Shown: positions 20,478-32,600 of the stretch, piece after piece
How the letters are laid out: each line of letters starts with the position of its first letter
How positions within the stretch are numbered: position 1 is the stretch's first letter
Assembly: GCA_947044365.1 (NCBI GenBank)
Contig: OX345647.1
Location: forward strand, 1,402,001-1,466,000
Direction: 5' to 3'
Length of the DNA stretch: 64,000 nucleotides
Source: Petrosia ficiformis
Lineage: Eukaryota; Porifera; Demospongiae; Haplosclerida; Petrosiidae
The notes under the pieces: model-generated
The model's database searches: none
What the model was told of the DNA's origin: nothing
What the model saw: the letters and a program-made list of their open reading frames with translations, nothing else
Translations under genes and position numbers: made by a program

Positions 20478-23230
20478 ATGATGGTTGGATTTCAAATACT
20501 CAAGTCTCAACAAAGATTGTCCATTTTTGTAGTACTGGTGTGTGTTTACACTCTCGGTTGCTGTGCTCCACTTGGTAATCAACAAAATGATGAAGGCTCC
20601 ACTTCAGTTGCAATTGTTGAATCAGTCACACCAATTTCAGTGCAGGTAACTAATAATTAAATTATAAAAACGTTCTTTAATGTAATAATGTATTGATTTA
20701 CATTGCATGTGTGTGTACTGTAAATGTTTACCTACTATGTGATTACAGAAAAACAGTATATATACAATACTAACAACTATAATGTACATGCTTATAGTGT
20801 AAGTATTGAATTCATGGATTATCTCTATCAGTTATAATTATGTGAAGAGCATAGGATATTATTACTATGTAATAGTCAGTGTGACCTTGCTTGAGATGGT
20901 AAGGGGAGTCTACTTCTTTCCAGACCTCAGCATAAATATGTTTTCTTACAAAGGATAATATTAATTACAATATATATCATATGTATGTTTGCCGATTCAT
21001 TCGGAGCTTATTATAAATTCATAGTTGTATTAAATGCATGCATGTGTGCTATTATGGTTCAATTACCATGGTAACCACACCATATACATGGACAAGTCTG
21101 GCATTACCACTTTGTATATATGGATTGGAACTGAGAAAATCAGTAGACTTAGGTATCTACAATATACGTACATGTGCACAAAATACTTTATCACATCTTT
21201 CAATAGCACTTTTTCATGAATGTATAATCAGCTTAGCCTCAACTCAATATGATTCTACTAAAGCTTCTATTTATAATGTTTAAGACCTCGAATACTTACA
21301 GGAGACATGATCTTTATAATGATCTCACTTTGTTGCTATATTATGAAGTGTGACATAATAACTATATGCTATATGTGTGGACATAATTTTAATACTGAAC
21401 TGAACTTTAAACCTTTGCATGCCTGCTACTGATCATTCCAAACTAAAATTTATATTTATTGCTGCCAAGTCTTCATGTAGTGCTCACAAATCAATACAAA
21501 TAGTGAATTGTTCATCAGCTCCTGATATAAAGTTTTTAATAATTATAAATTACATTATGTTCAACTCTTTATCTATTAGACTATGAAAATTTTACGAGTT
21601 TCAACAAGTCAGTTAGTTTCAGTTCATCAAATTGAGGATGAGTCATACATATTGAAAGGATTTACAGTTAATTACAGTAAGTATTGATTACAAATTAACA
21701 ACACTCCTGTATATATCCATCAAACTATCCATCTGTCCATTCGTCCAACCTCCACAATTCCATTTTTCCCTCCATCCTTCCTTCCATCCATCCATCTAAC
21801 CATCCATCCATCCATCCATCCACCCATCCACCATCCATCCATCCATCCACCCATCCATCCATCCATCCATCCATCCATCCATCCATCCATACATTCATCC
21901 ATCCATCCATTTACAGATGATGATGAAACAAGTTATCAATTAGAAGAGTACTCTAGTGATGATGGTGATTATTATAAATTGAAAGTTTATGATAGCGATT
22001 TATATGTTTACCTTGACCAAAACAAGATGCTGAAAGTTGGGGTAAGTAAAATTATGAAAATTTACATAATTGTTTCTACTTGAAAGTACTAATAATAATT
22101 ACATTTGGTGTATAGTAAACCTAATAAGTATAGTCAAGGGGAAAGTTGCCAATGTAAACAAAAGAATTTTTGGGAGTTCTGTGAAGGATGTAAACACATA
22201 GTAAACATAACAGTAACTTGATGGGAGTTCATACAATACAATTTGTAAGCAAGTGCAAGAGGGCTCTACTGTATAATTATAGTAAATATAACAGTATTGG
22301 GATTTCATAATTACTAAAGGACTACCTTCTTAGAAATACAATTTGTAAGCAAGTGTAAGAGGGCTCTACTGTATAATTATAGTAAACATAACAGTAATGG
22401 GAGTTCATAATCACTAAAGGACTACCTTCTTAGAGATACAATTTGTAAGCAAGTGCAAGAGGGCTCTACTGTATAATTATAGTAAACATAACAGTAATGG
22501 GAGTTCATAATCACTAAAGGACTACCTTCTTAGAGATACAATTTGTAAGCAAGTGCAGAGGGCTCTACTGTATAATTATAGTAAATATAACAGTTCATAC
22601 TTACTAAAGGACTACCATACAATTTGTAAGCAAGTACAAGAGGGCTTCATGGTATAGTTATAGTAAACATAACAGTACTAAAGGACATGACACTGAGGTC
22701 TTCTGTATATAAGTATAGTAAACACAACATTATTGGGAGTTGTTACCAAAGGCTAAGTTAGGTTACCTTTGACTAGACTATAGCTTTCAGTACAGTTATA
22801 ATTATTGTACTAGTGTTGTTTTACATATTACAATAATGACCACTTTTATTAGTTTTATTATTAAATGGTTATTTATTATTGCCAAGTATAGAATTTTTAT
22901 TTTGGGCAGGAAGTCCCATCAGCTTCTAGCTGCTAGACCTGGGACTCCTCAAATATATAATGTTTCAGTTATAATTAACAGTAATATCATTATAACAGGT
23001 ATTGACAGCACTTTCTTTAAGCTTCTATTTACTTTAAATCTCTTTCTATTCAACAGATACCACCAGCTGACAGTTCTGACTCTTTCACTATAAGTGAAGC
23101 CCAATATGATGGTCTAAGCCACTTTATTGATACAAAGTACTCTTGTTATATGGGATTCCATTTAAATGGAGACCCATACTGTGCAGACCCAAGTTCTGAA
23201 ATTGATTCTTTGGTGAACATTGTGTATTAA
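20478..23230 (+). CDS. Small secreted protein, possible beta-trefoil (FGF/IL-1-like) fold
   Basis: Four exons join in phase: 20478-20645, 21580-21676, 21917-22041 and 23057-23230, all GT-AG, giving 187 residues. Residues 14-30 are a hydrophobic signal peptide ([17 protein letters not shown]), with cleavage likely after Ala30. The mature part has no recognised catalytic motif. Its second half ([18 protein letters not shown], then [10 protein letters not shown], then [15 protein letters not shown]) has the spacing of short beta-hairpins in FGF-type trefoils (IKG..xxYLAM..DG, F.E, WYVALKRxGxxK). That resemblance is my inference from pattern and is weak at the identity level. The TATA box at 20384 and a possible AATAAA at 23476 fit a complete gene. 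Alternatives are a sponge-specific secreted factor or matrix protein. Confidence 0.8.
20646..21579 (+). other. Intron 1 of the small secreted-protein gene
   Basis: Starts GTAACT and ends 'ctattag'. A CCATGGTAAC X-box-like word lies near 21067. No other feature seen. Confidence 0.6.
21778..21910. repeat. (CATC)n array abutting the exon-3 acceptor
   Basis: Near-perfect tetranucleotide repeat ending six bases before 'ttacag' of exon 3. Long Trp/Met/Asp/Gly-rich open frames on the minus strand are artefacts of it. Confidence 0.95.
22180..22740. repeat. ~107-bp tandem repeat in intron 3
   Basis: Five to six copies share 'acaatttgtaagcaagtg', 'agagggctctactgtat' and 'agtaaacataacagtaa'. All lie within intron 3 of the small secreted gene. 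Confidence 0.9.
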
Positions 23231-23629
23231 ATTAAATATATAATCATATAATTATATATATTATTTATACATAATTATTATATTGTGTGTAGTCTATTAG
23301 TTACACGTAGATTACATGTATATAAATTATAGTATTATTGCATATTGTATGTAGTCTATTAGTCACATGTAGATTACATGTATATATTATTTTTAATATA
23401 TAAAATATTTATTATTGTACAGTAGTTTGGCAGATTCATCAAATTATTTTCATGTTTTTTTAATACAAAATACCAAATAAATGATTATATAATAATTTAT
23501 GATTCAACATCCATTTTTTAATACTTATCATGTAGTTTATCAAACACAAAATGCTTTTAACTTCTAAAAATGTATTTTGTTTTTACAAATTATTTAAAAA
23601 ATGAAGTTCTAAATCTATAAAATTATAAT
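23231..23629. other. Convergent intergenic region with a short tandem duplication
   Basis: Separates the + strand secreted gene from the - strand PTRH2. A ~65-bp duplication ('gtagtctattagt' blocks) spans 23276-23395. AATAAA at 23476-23481 (+) and TTTATT at 23408-23413 (AATAAA on -) are candidate polyadenylation signals for the two genes, so the 3' UTRs may overlap. Confidence 0.5.
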
Positions 23630-26445
23630 TTATAACAGACTAAGTTGTCCAGTAACTTCATCAATGTGATAACCTTTACCAAATAAGGCAAGAACTGTTA
23701 TTGAGCCACTCGGTACTTGAGTTTTACCTAGTATATATAGTATGAGTAGTTTCATTACACACATATACGGCATGGACGGACAGAGACACATAGACACTAT
23801 TAGACAGACATGTACAGAGACATATAAACAGACATGTACAGAGATACATAGACAGACATGTACAGAGATACATAGACAGACATGTACAGAGACATATAGA
23901 CAGACATGTACAGAGATACATAGACAGACATGTACAGAGACATATAGACAGACATGTACAGAGATACATAGACAGACATGTACAGAGACATATAGACAGA
24001 CATGTACAGAGATAGAGACACATAGACAGACATGTACAGAGATACATAGATAGACATGTACAGAGATACATAGACAGACATGTACAGAGATACATAGACA
24101 GACATGTACAGAGATACATAGACAGACATGTACAGAGACACATAGACAGACATGTACATAGACACATAGACACCTACAAACCAGTGTTGTGATAAGCTCA
24201 TATGGTGCACCATTGGTCCAAAGAGCTTCTTTGGCACAGCACAGTTAATTATAATTATATTATCATTAGCTGCATTAACTCTTTGTTAATTGGCTCAAGA
24301 TATATTCCCAATGGCGCACATACTAACCATTGTTGAGCCAATTTGGCCCATGCTTCCAAAAACTCTGCTACAAACATACAATGTACATACATATACTCAC
24401 ACACTATGTATGTATACCTGCATCTTGTATCATAAAGTGTATAATATTCTGCCTCTCTGCCATTTGTTTCAAAGCTAACAAATGTTCTGCATTGGTACCT
24501 TTCAACACAATCTTCTTGGCTCCTTTACCCTCCCATTCACGTACATTAACTTGCTCAGAAACATTTATTAATAATGTTTTATAAATAGCAAGTGTAGCAT
24601 GGCCAACTTGAGTTGCAATTTTACCAACACCCATACCAAGTGACATATTGACAACAAAAACCATTTTAAATGCTCTGCTTTCGTCAAGGCTAGCCTGGAG
24701 TGCTTTATAATCAGGAGTTGTGGTTGAAGCTCCTTGTGGAGGAGTGAAAGGTTTGTGTAAGTCTGGGTTTTCAAGGTTTTCAAATACCCACGCAGCTGCT
24801 TGATCAGCATTGGTATCTCCAGTGTAGTAAAGGCCTCTCTTAGCAGCATTCTCACTAATACCCATTGATAGTAATATCTGTGTGAGTGCCAAGTGAGTGT
24901 ATGGACGGACAGATAGGGAAATATGTGTATTCAAGTCACCATATACTTCCCCTATCCATCTGTCAGTCCACTCATCCATCCATCCATCCGTCTGTCCATT
25001 CACCCATCCATCCATCTTTCCGTCCATCCATCCGTCTATCCATCCATCCATCAGTCCATCCCTCCATCCATCCGTCCATCCGTCCGTCTGTCCGTCCATC
25101 CATCCGTCTGTCCATCCATCCATTCGTACATTATAACAATTCTTACTTGCATTCTTTCAAGATTAGGAAACCATTCGTTCCTTTGATCTGGCGAAGAAGT
25201 TTTATGAGGAGGGTTCTGCAATGGGTTATGATTATATGTACAGCTGTGAGGCAATTTATATATTGTGGTTGCTATGGTGAACTATGAATATTAATCAGTA
25301 ACTAGTCATTTCAATGACTAATTACAGATTAATATTCATAGTTTAGCTATAGTTTAGTTATAGCACAGTTCTGTTCTGTTCACATATGTCATGGAACCGT
25401 ACTGAACCATACTCAATAACCATGGAGGCACAGTTGCAGATACTAGTCTGAATGGGGTATAATCCTGTAATTAAGAGGGCTATTGGGTTATATGTACAAC
25501 CTGGGGACAATTGGTTAAACATGGTAGCAAGGATATGGTTGAAGATGAATAATTAGGATAGTAAGAGAAATAGATCGTACAAAATATGAGTAAATACTAA
25601 AAAATAAATTCTTTATCCAGCTTGATTTAAGAGATGATTGTAAGGTTGCCAAATGCCAATCAACATTATTCACCTATTAATCTTTAGAGCTACATGTGAA
25701 GGAAGCTAAACAGAACCCATAATATTCTGAGATAATGAAACCACATATATTGAATATGTCATGAATCCTCATGAATCCTCATCTTTCATCTTACTACTAA
25801 CAACCATACATGTACCTTCTATTATCTACCCATCCATTCATCCCTTCCTCCCTCCATCCATCCATACATCCCTCCCTCCATCCATCCATCCACCCAATCC
25901 CCCTCCCTACCTCCCTCCCTCCATCCATCCATCTCCCCTTCCTCCCTCCCTCCCCCCTCCATCCATCCATCCATCCATCCATCCATCCATCCATCCATCC
26001 CCCCTCCCTCCCTCCATCCATCCATCTCCCCTTCCTCCCTCCCCCCCTCCATCCATTCATCAATTGCTATATGTAATAATTATGTATACTTAATTACTTA
26101 TTATAACCTGTGGATATGTCATTGTGTAATTCTGTTTCTCACTAATTAATTCCTGATATATAAAAGTCCCGGCATTTTGTTTTTAGAATGGCTTGGGAAT
26201 AAGAATCCATTAATATGCTAGTACTTTACTACTCGTCTACGAGGAAACTATATTAGTTCATTAGAAATGGCCATGCGAGAGGAAACTGAATAGAGTCATT
26301 ACTAATTAGAAACCTAACAAACCTGTTTCTCAGTCGAGGTCACATCCCCTCCTGAATGGCCTCCAGATTTCATTAATGATGTCGGGTCTATTCCTTGTAA
26401 GGATAATGCTAGTGCACGTGCCAACTGCTCGTCTTCATTATCCAT
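23630..26445 (-). CDS. PTRH2: Peptidyl-tRNA hydrolase 2 with N-terminal UIM and UBA domains
   Basis: Four exons on the minus strand, all GT-AG and in phase: 26445-26323, 25215-25147, 24877-24418 and 23727-23630; 249 residues. Residues 3-18 ([15 protein letters not shown]) form a ubiquitin-interacting motif. Residues ~64-100 ([16 protein letters not shown]...AAAWVFEN) form a UBA domain. Residues ~135-249 are the PTH2 domain, with [47 protein letters not shown] and a C-terminal [15 protein letters not shown]2 enzymes cleave peptidyl-tRNA to recycle stalled tRNA. The usual GKGK loop reads GVGK, a possible effect on activity. Human PTRH2 has a membrane anchor at the N-terminus instead. Exon 1 lies head-to-head with HEATR1, 166 bp apart. 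Confidence 0.92.
23780..24176. repeat. ACATGTACAGAGATACATAGACAG minisatellite
   Basis: About 20 copies of a ~20-24-bp unit ('acatgtacagagata', 'catagacag') in the last intron of PTRH2. Cys/Leu/Ser/Met-rich open frames here are artefacts. Confidence 0.95.
24185..24365 (+). mobile_element. Dispersed repeat family A, copy 1
   Basis: Starts 'gataagctcatatgg', continues with 'caaagagcttctt' and 'ctaaccattgttgagcca'. Other copies: 41553-41660 (-), 54115-54220 (-, 5' part) and 58322-58530 (+, full). No coding capacity; a SINE or MITE is likely. Confidence 0.75.
24950..25125. repeat. CATC/CGTC tetranucleotide array
   Basis: Imperfect catccatccgtctgtc repeats in intron 2 of PTRH2, just outside the donor of exon 2. 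Confidence 0.95.
25280..25343. repeat. Near-perfect 64-bp hairpin in PTRH2 intron 1
   Basis: 'aactatgaatattaatc' at 25280 pairs with 'gattaatattcatagtt' ending at 25343; the inner arms 'tagtcattt' and 'aatgacta' also pair. Confidence 0.85.
25820..26062. repeat. (CATC)n / (CTCC)n array in PTRH2 intron 1
   Basis: Pyrimidine-rich on the + strand, with a duplicated ~100-bp block ('tctccccttcctccctc' occurs twice). Open frames in either strand are artefacts. Confidence 0.95.
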
Positions 26446-26611
26446 ACTTTAATACAGATATCTGGCAAAAAAAAAAATTAATTAATAATGAAAATGACAT
26501 AGTTCACAATCACTAGCCTCGTTCCCAGACCTTTTCCCACCCACAGTCAATCAGTCTTTCTAATTATACGAAATGTTTAATATTTCTTTTTTTTTGGCCC
26601 ACGTGGAAAAT
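26446..26611. promoter_or_regulatory. Bidirectional promoter of PTRH2 and HEATR1
   Basis: Only 166 bp separate the PTRH2 ATG (26445, -) from the HEATR1 ATG (26612, +), so both promoters must lie here or overlap the first exons. There is no TATA box. A CACGTG E-box sits at 26600-26605 just before the HEATR1 ATG, and a second at 26415-26420 inside PTRH2 exon 1. A poly-A run at ~26467-26478 and a T-run at ~26587-26595 flank the middle. Confidence 0.7.
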
Positions 26612-29600
26612 ATGAGTACTTCACTTGCTAAGCAGCTGAAGAAGCTATCTCTCCCTGGACAGTCAGTCTTCCAAGTTGCTGGAGCAACAAGGAAACCTTC
26701 CTTTCTATTTGAAGCAAAGGAAGCGGCAGAAATAGACACAGATACAATATATGCACTGGGTTTTAACGGTCTTGAAGAATTGATAAGTTTAGAGCCAGCC
26801 TTCACTGAATTCACTTCATCACTATTTTCAGAGAGTTGCAAGTTGTTTGAACGTAGTGTGGAGACCAGGGATGTAGTCAAACAGGTGGACGCAGCCATTA
26901 CCAAGTTCCTCCATTTGCTATCGTCGTACTTTCTTCTACGTCCGGCTCACAAATGCTTAGAGTGGTTAATACGTACATTTCAAATTCATCAGTACAACAC
27001 TAATTCACTCATGGAGTGTGTTCTACCATTTTACGAGACAAACCTGTTTGCTAGGGTTGTACAACTCATACCTGTTAAAGATCCTAATTCATTTTGGCAC
27101 TGGCTCAGCCCGATCCAAAATTCTGGTACTCCATTGTCTCATTTAACCCTCACTCAGCATTGCATATCTGATCCATCATTTCTATCATTTGTCTGCGAAA
27201 TGGTGCCAAAATCGCTTAAAACTCACCGGCAATCAAAGACTTTGTGTGGTACTTCATGTAGAGTTTTAATATCCTTTTACTGTTCAACTGTCGTGCGTAT
27301 ACTTGAAAGAGATGTCATCGCTGAGAGTCTAGTTACGACTCTACTGCCATATCTCATTAAAGGTATGAAATCATCTTATTATGATTATAAAGCTGCTTCG
27401 TTAATGATTATCAGCTTATTGGGATCAAAAGTTGTGCTAGACGTGAAATTAACCCTTTCATTACTGGATTCAATCACAAAGGTAGTTCATTATTACTAAT
27501 TAATATTAACCCTTGATTCAATCACAAAACTTATTAATTAATTAACCCTTTCATTACTGGATTCAATCACAAAGGTAGTTCATTATTAATTAATATCAAC
27601 CCTTGATTCAATCACAAAACTTATTAATTAATTAACCCTTCATTAATGGGACAAAGGAAGTTTAGTTTATTAATTAATTAACCTTCATTAATGGATTAAT
27701 CACAGAATATAGTTATTTGTTAATTGATTCAATTAGAAAGCACCGTATATGTACATACATGTTTACATGTATTTTGTAAACAAAACCATTTCAGTTAATT
27801 AAAACCATATACATGTACATGTGTACATGTGAATCTTCAAAGAAGAAATTTAGCTTCGAAGCCCTATTACATATACATGTACATGTACATATACAGTGTT
27901 CTGCCCACACCGGTTGGCACTGGTATGGAATAACCACCACTCAGCATGAATTAACCACCACTCAGATAATACATACATGTACATGTACATATACAGTGTT
28001 CTGCCCACACCGGTTGGCACTGGTATGGAATAACCACCACTCAGCATGAATTAACCACCACTCAGATAATACATACATGTACATGTACATATACAGTGTT
28101 CTGCCCACACCGGTTGGCACTGGTATGGAATAACCACCACTCAGCATGAATTAACCACCACTCAGATAATACATACATGTACATGTACATATAGGCTATG
28201 GAGATAGTATTAAGTACATGTATATAATGGATAAACAGCACTAAATGTACGTTAGAATCCAACCACCACTCTAAATATCCTTGGCAGAACACTCTATTAT
28301 TACAGTACAGGTACATGTCTATTGATCTATTTCTTTGTGAATTAGTATTTTATGACATCATTAACTGAAGAAGCAGTTAGTTGTATGATCGTTTTGTGTA
28401 CTAATTCTGAGAATATTGAGACATTATCAAAAACGTGAGTCAGAGTATACAATATACATGTATAAATGTGTGTGTGTGTGGAGTACATGTACAGTTGTAC
28501 ATATACTTGTGTGACGATATGTATATTTCTGTGTGTGTGTGTGTGTGTGTGGACTGTGGAGTACATGTACTTGTGTGATGATATGTATCTTTATGTGTAT
28601 GTGTGTGAGTAATGTGCGTGTGTGTGTGTGTGTGTGTGTGTCTAGTGTGTAGAAGATTTTATAATTATTCCTTTTGTCTTTTTCTTTACAGAACTGTCAA
28701 ACATGTCCTATCGGGCTCGTCCACATTCCTGCAAGCACTGGAATGTGTCTGTACTCAATGTGACTCATCCTCTTTCATTACTCCATTATTAAAATCCATG
28801 TTAGAAAACATGTTTGATTCAAATAGTAACATATCTGAGGAGGAAGAAGGACACGAACAAGAAGAGGATGAAACAGGAAAAATTATATTACATCTTTTAG
28901 ACAAAATTCCTCTGGTACATTCTACAGCTCTACAAGTTGTAAGGTACATGTTAATACATTTATACATGTACATACATGTACAAGGTTTCATTTTGGCAAT
29001 CGCTCACTCCATCTTGCTAGAGTCTTACCCTCCTTGAAATGTTTTTGCCAATATGTATCACCACAATAACCTTGTATGTCACACACCCACCACCATCCCT
29101 CCCTTTTCCCACATTTTCTGAACAAAGGCCCAATGTACATGTACACGTACATGTATACATGTATGTTTTTGAAACACTTAATATTTCGTATTTTCTTCAA
29201 CAGATCATTGCTCAAACATTATATTACTACATATCAATACACTACAATCAAGGGTTTACATATGGTATATCTGATAGCACAATCTTTGGATGTTAAGTAA
29301 GTGCTTATAGAACAATACGTGTAGTTACATGTACATGTCTACATCTATGTATAGTACATGTATGTACTGTAGGTTAGTACGACTGTATGTTGTTACAAAA
29401 TACAAGTACATGTACATGTATATGTACAGTATGTACTATAGGTTAGTATGACTATTCAAAATACATGTACATGTACATCTACATGTGTGTACATGTATAT
29501 GTATAGTATGTACTGTAGGTTAGTACGACTGTATGTTGTTACAAAATACAAGTACATGTACATGTATATGTACAGTATGTACTATAGGTTAGTATGACTA

Positions 29601-32600
29601 TATTCAAAATACATGTACATGTACATGTACATCTACATGTGTGTACATGTATATGTATAGTATGTACTGTAGGTTAGTACGACTGTATGTTGTTACAAAA
29701 TACAAGTACATGTACATGTATATGTACAGTATGTACTATAGGTTAGTATGACTATATTCAAAATACATGTACATGTACATGTACATGTACATGTACATGT
29801 ACATCTACATGTGTGTACATGTATATGTATAGTATGTACTGTAGGTTAGTACGACTGCATGTTGTTACAAAATACATGTACATGTATATATATTCAGAGG
29901 TGGAAATATAAATTTGCAAGGACAACACGTCTAAACAAAGTGATTTTTGATCAGACATTTTCAAATTTTGGTTTTACTGCACAACTTGTAGAGCAAAGCT
30001 ACATGTATCTATATTAATTACAGGATAAAATCAACCAATCAGATTTTAAAATTGAATTCTTGGGCTAGAATGTATTTACAAGCGCCACAGATTGTTTACT
30101 ATTCCTGTGAGAGCATTCCTTTAAATTTCACTATTTTTGTCATATTCATTTTTTTGCTCGGACAAAATTTCCAAGCAAAATGAGATTTGCTCAGACAAAC
30201 AGGCTAAATGGTCAGAAATTGTCTGATGTCCGACTGTTATTTCCACCTCTGGTATTAGTGTTGTTTTAGTTAAATATAACTAAAACTCTTTTTATTAAGG
30301 CAGTGTGGCTTTTAGTTAATGAAACTATAACTAAATTACAGTAATAACTATAACTAACTAAAACGAAAATTGGGCACTTTTAGTTAGCTAACTAAAACTA
30401 AAATAAAATCCTTGTAGTAAGTAATTAAACTATAACTAAACCAAAAGTTTAAGAAACCAGGCATAGAACTAAAGGTAGTCATTATTGTCAAAGTAAAACA
30501 ACACTAGTATGTATAGCACATGTATGTATTTGTATGTGACTATATACATGTACATGTATGTATTAAGATAAATGTACATGTACATGTACATGTACATGTA
30601 CACATATTTTTGGATGTAATGTAGATGTACACGTACATGTACTTACAGATATCCTACTGTATTTGATAAAGTGATACAAGAGTATTTAGGAGGAAGAAAA
30701 GGAGAAAGGAAGAAGGAAATTGGAGTCTTACAGAAATTTATAACCATGGGACTTCCTGGATCACGTCATGAGGTCTGTACATATACATTTAGTGATGGTG
30801 ATTTCTCTTAATGTGTTTCAACATGTATCTACAACGTTTAGCTACATGTACATGTATCTACAACATGTACATGTATCTACATATGTACATGTACATTGTA
30901 TATGCAATGAGTGCATGTACATGTGTTCATAGTGTTATTCAACGTGTACATGTGAGTCTGGATGAGCCTAACACTATCGAAGTCAAAGCTATGGATCTCT
31001 AACAGTAAAACATAGCAACAACAGTAAGTAACTAAATTAAAGCAAAAGACATCTATTTTATGTTTTCAAATGTCGAGGATTCCATCAAAGTCAACGTCAG
31101 TTAACTCGGGTTTTGTGCATGTGCTAATTACTTTAGAATGGCTATAAGTACCTCCAGAAAGCCTCAATCAGAATCAATCTCAGAGCATCTATTTTTCAAA
31201 ACTTTCTGAGAGTGCATGCTCCCACACCTCCCCTAGTGGGGGCATGCTTTAGCTCCACGTCAATGCAAAACGTTGCAGTCCCCCCCCTCCAAGCTCAAAA
31301 TCCTGTATGAACCCTTGTATATATTTCAATATAATTATGTATGTATACACATGTACGTGTATGTATGTATACATGTACAATGTATGTCTGTTTGTTTGTC
31401 ATTTCCTTTATACAGTTCACACCTGGTACTAACAGCAGTCTCGTTCTAACAATTCACCATCCCGATTCAAATATCAGACTGGATGCAGTTAAACATCTCA
31501 TTAAACTGCTTCATGGAACTGTAGCTATGGATAAAGAGTGTGGTGACTCCGCCCACATAATTAATGATAAAGAATTTGTATCATCTGCATTATTAGCTCG
31601 GTTAACTGATGACTCTCCAAAGGTTGTCATGGCAACATTAGAAGCTGGACCTGAGGTAGATTTTTAGTATGACAATAACTACCACTTTTAGTTATAGTTA
31701 TATTATGAGTTTAATTTTGAGTTATGCCAGGTTCGCCTACTTCGTTTTTGCCTACTTAAAATTTATGCAATAATTCCGCATTTGCCTACGTATATATACA
31801 TGTACATGATTATACTGTAACTCAGCGTTGAAGCAATGGATTGAAAGTTGACAATACACACAAAAAAAACAAGAAAGACTATTATATGAAAAATGATATA
31901 GATAAAAAGATTGTTGGAGATTCCAAACTAAAGTTATGAAAATTTTTATGAGTTCATGGTGAACGTGAATGACCTTTATAAAAAAAACAGGAAAGATAAT
32001 TGTATGAAATGATGTTGATAAAAAAAATTGTTGATAATTCGAAACTAAATCATTTTTCTGAGGTCAATGTGAACTTGAATGATCGTTATCACTTCTCTTC
32101 ATTATTTACACACAGATACTGTTATCGTCTATTGATGATAAAGATCATTTGTTCAAATGTTTAATGAGATTAATTTCAAGAAAGAAACTTATTCACGGAC
32201 CTGAGGAATGGTGAGTATTTCAATATCTATTTTTCCTAAAAGGCTAAGAGCTACACTTAATGTGCATATGTACATGTAAAGTAACTAATAGAATTGCATG
32301 GACACTTTTAGTTGGGGCAAGCCTGAGCAAGCCAAAAACTAATGCTAGTTACAGTTGTACATGTAGTTTAATTATTACGCTAGCTTGGCTTATAGTTACT
32401 GTATCAATGAGTTCCAATGGCTGACTTGAGAGATCATAAGATGTTAATATTTAGCACCTCACATATTAAGCTATCACTGTACTTCCATTGACTACAGTGT
32501 ACATTGTGAGTGAAGTACACTGTACTTCCAATGTACTACACAGTATTACGCCTTAGTACTATGCTATCACATACAAATGTAAGAGAATTCACACATTACT

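Noticed and set aside
21720..21910. Long Met/Asp/Gly/Trp open frames over CATC arrays (also 24900-25290, 25760-26093, 45690-46144)
   Set aside because: They arise from tetranucleotide repeats with no stop in several frames, and lie in introns of other genes.
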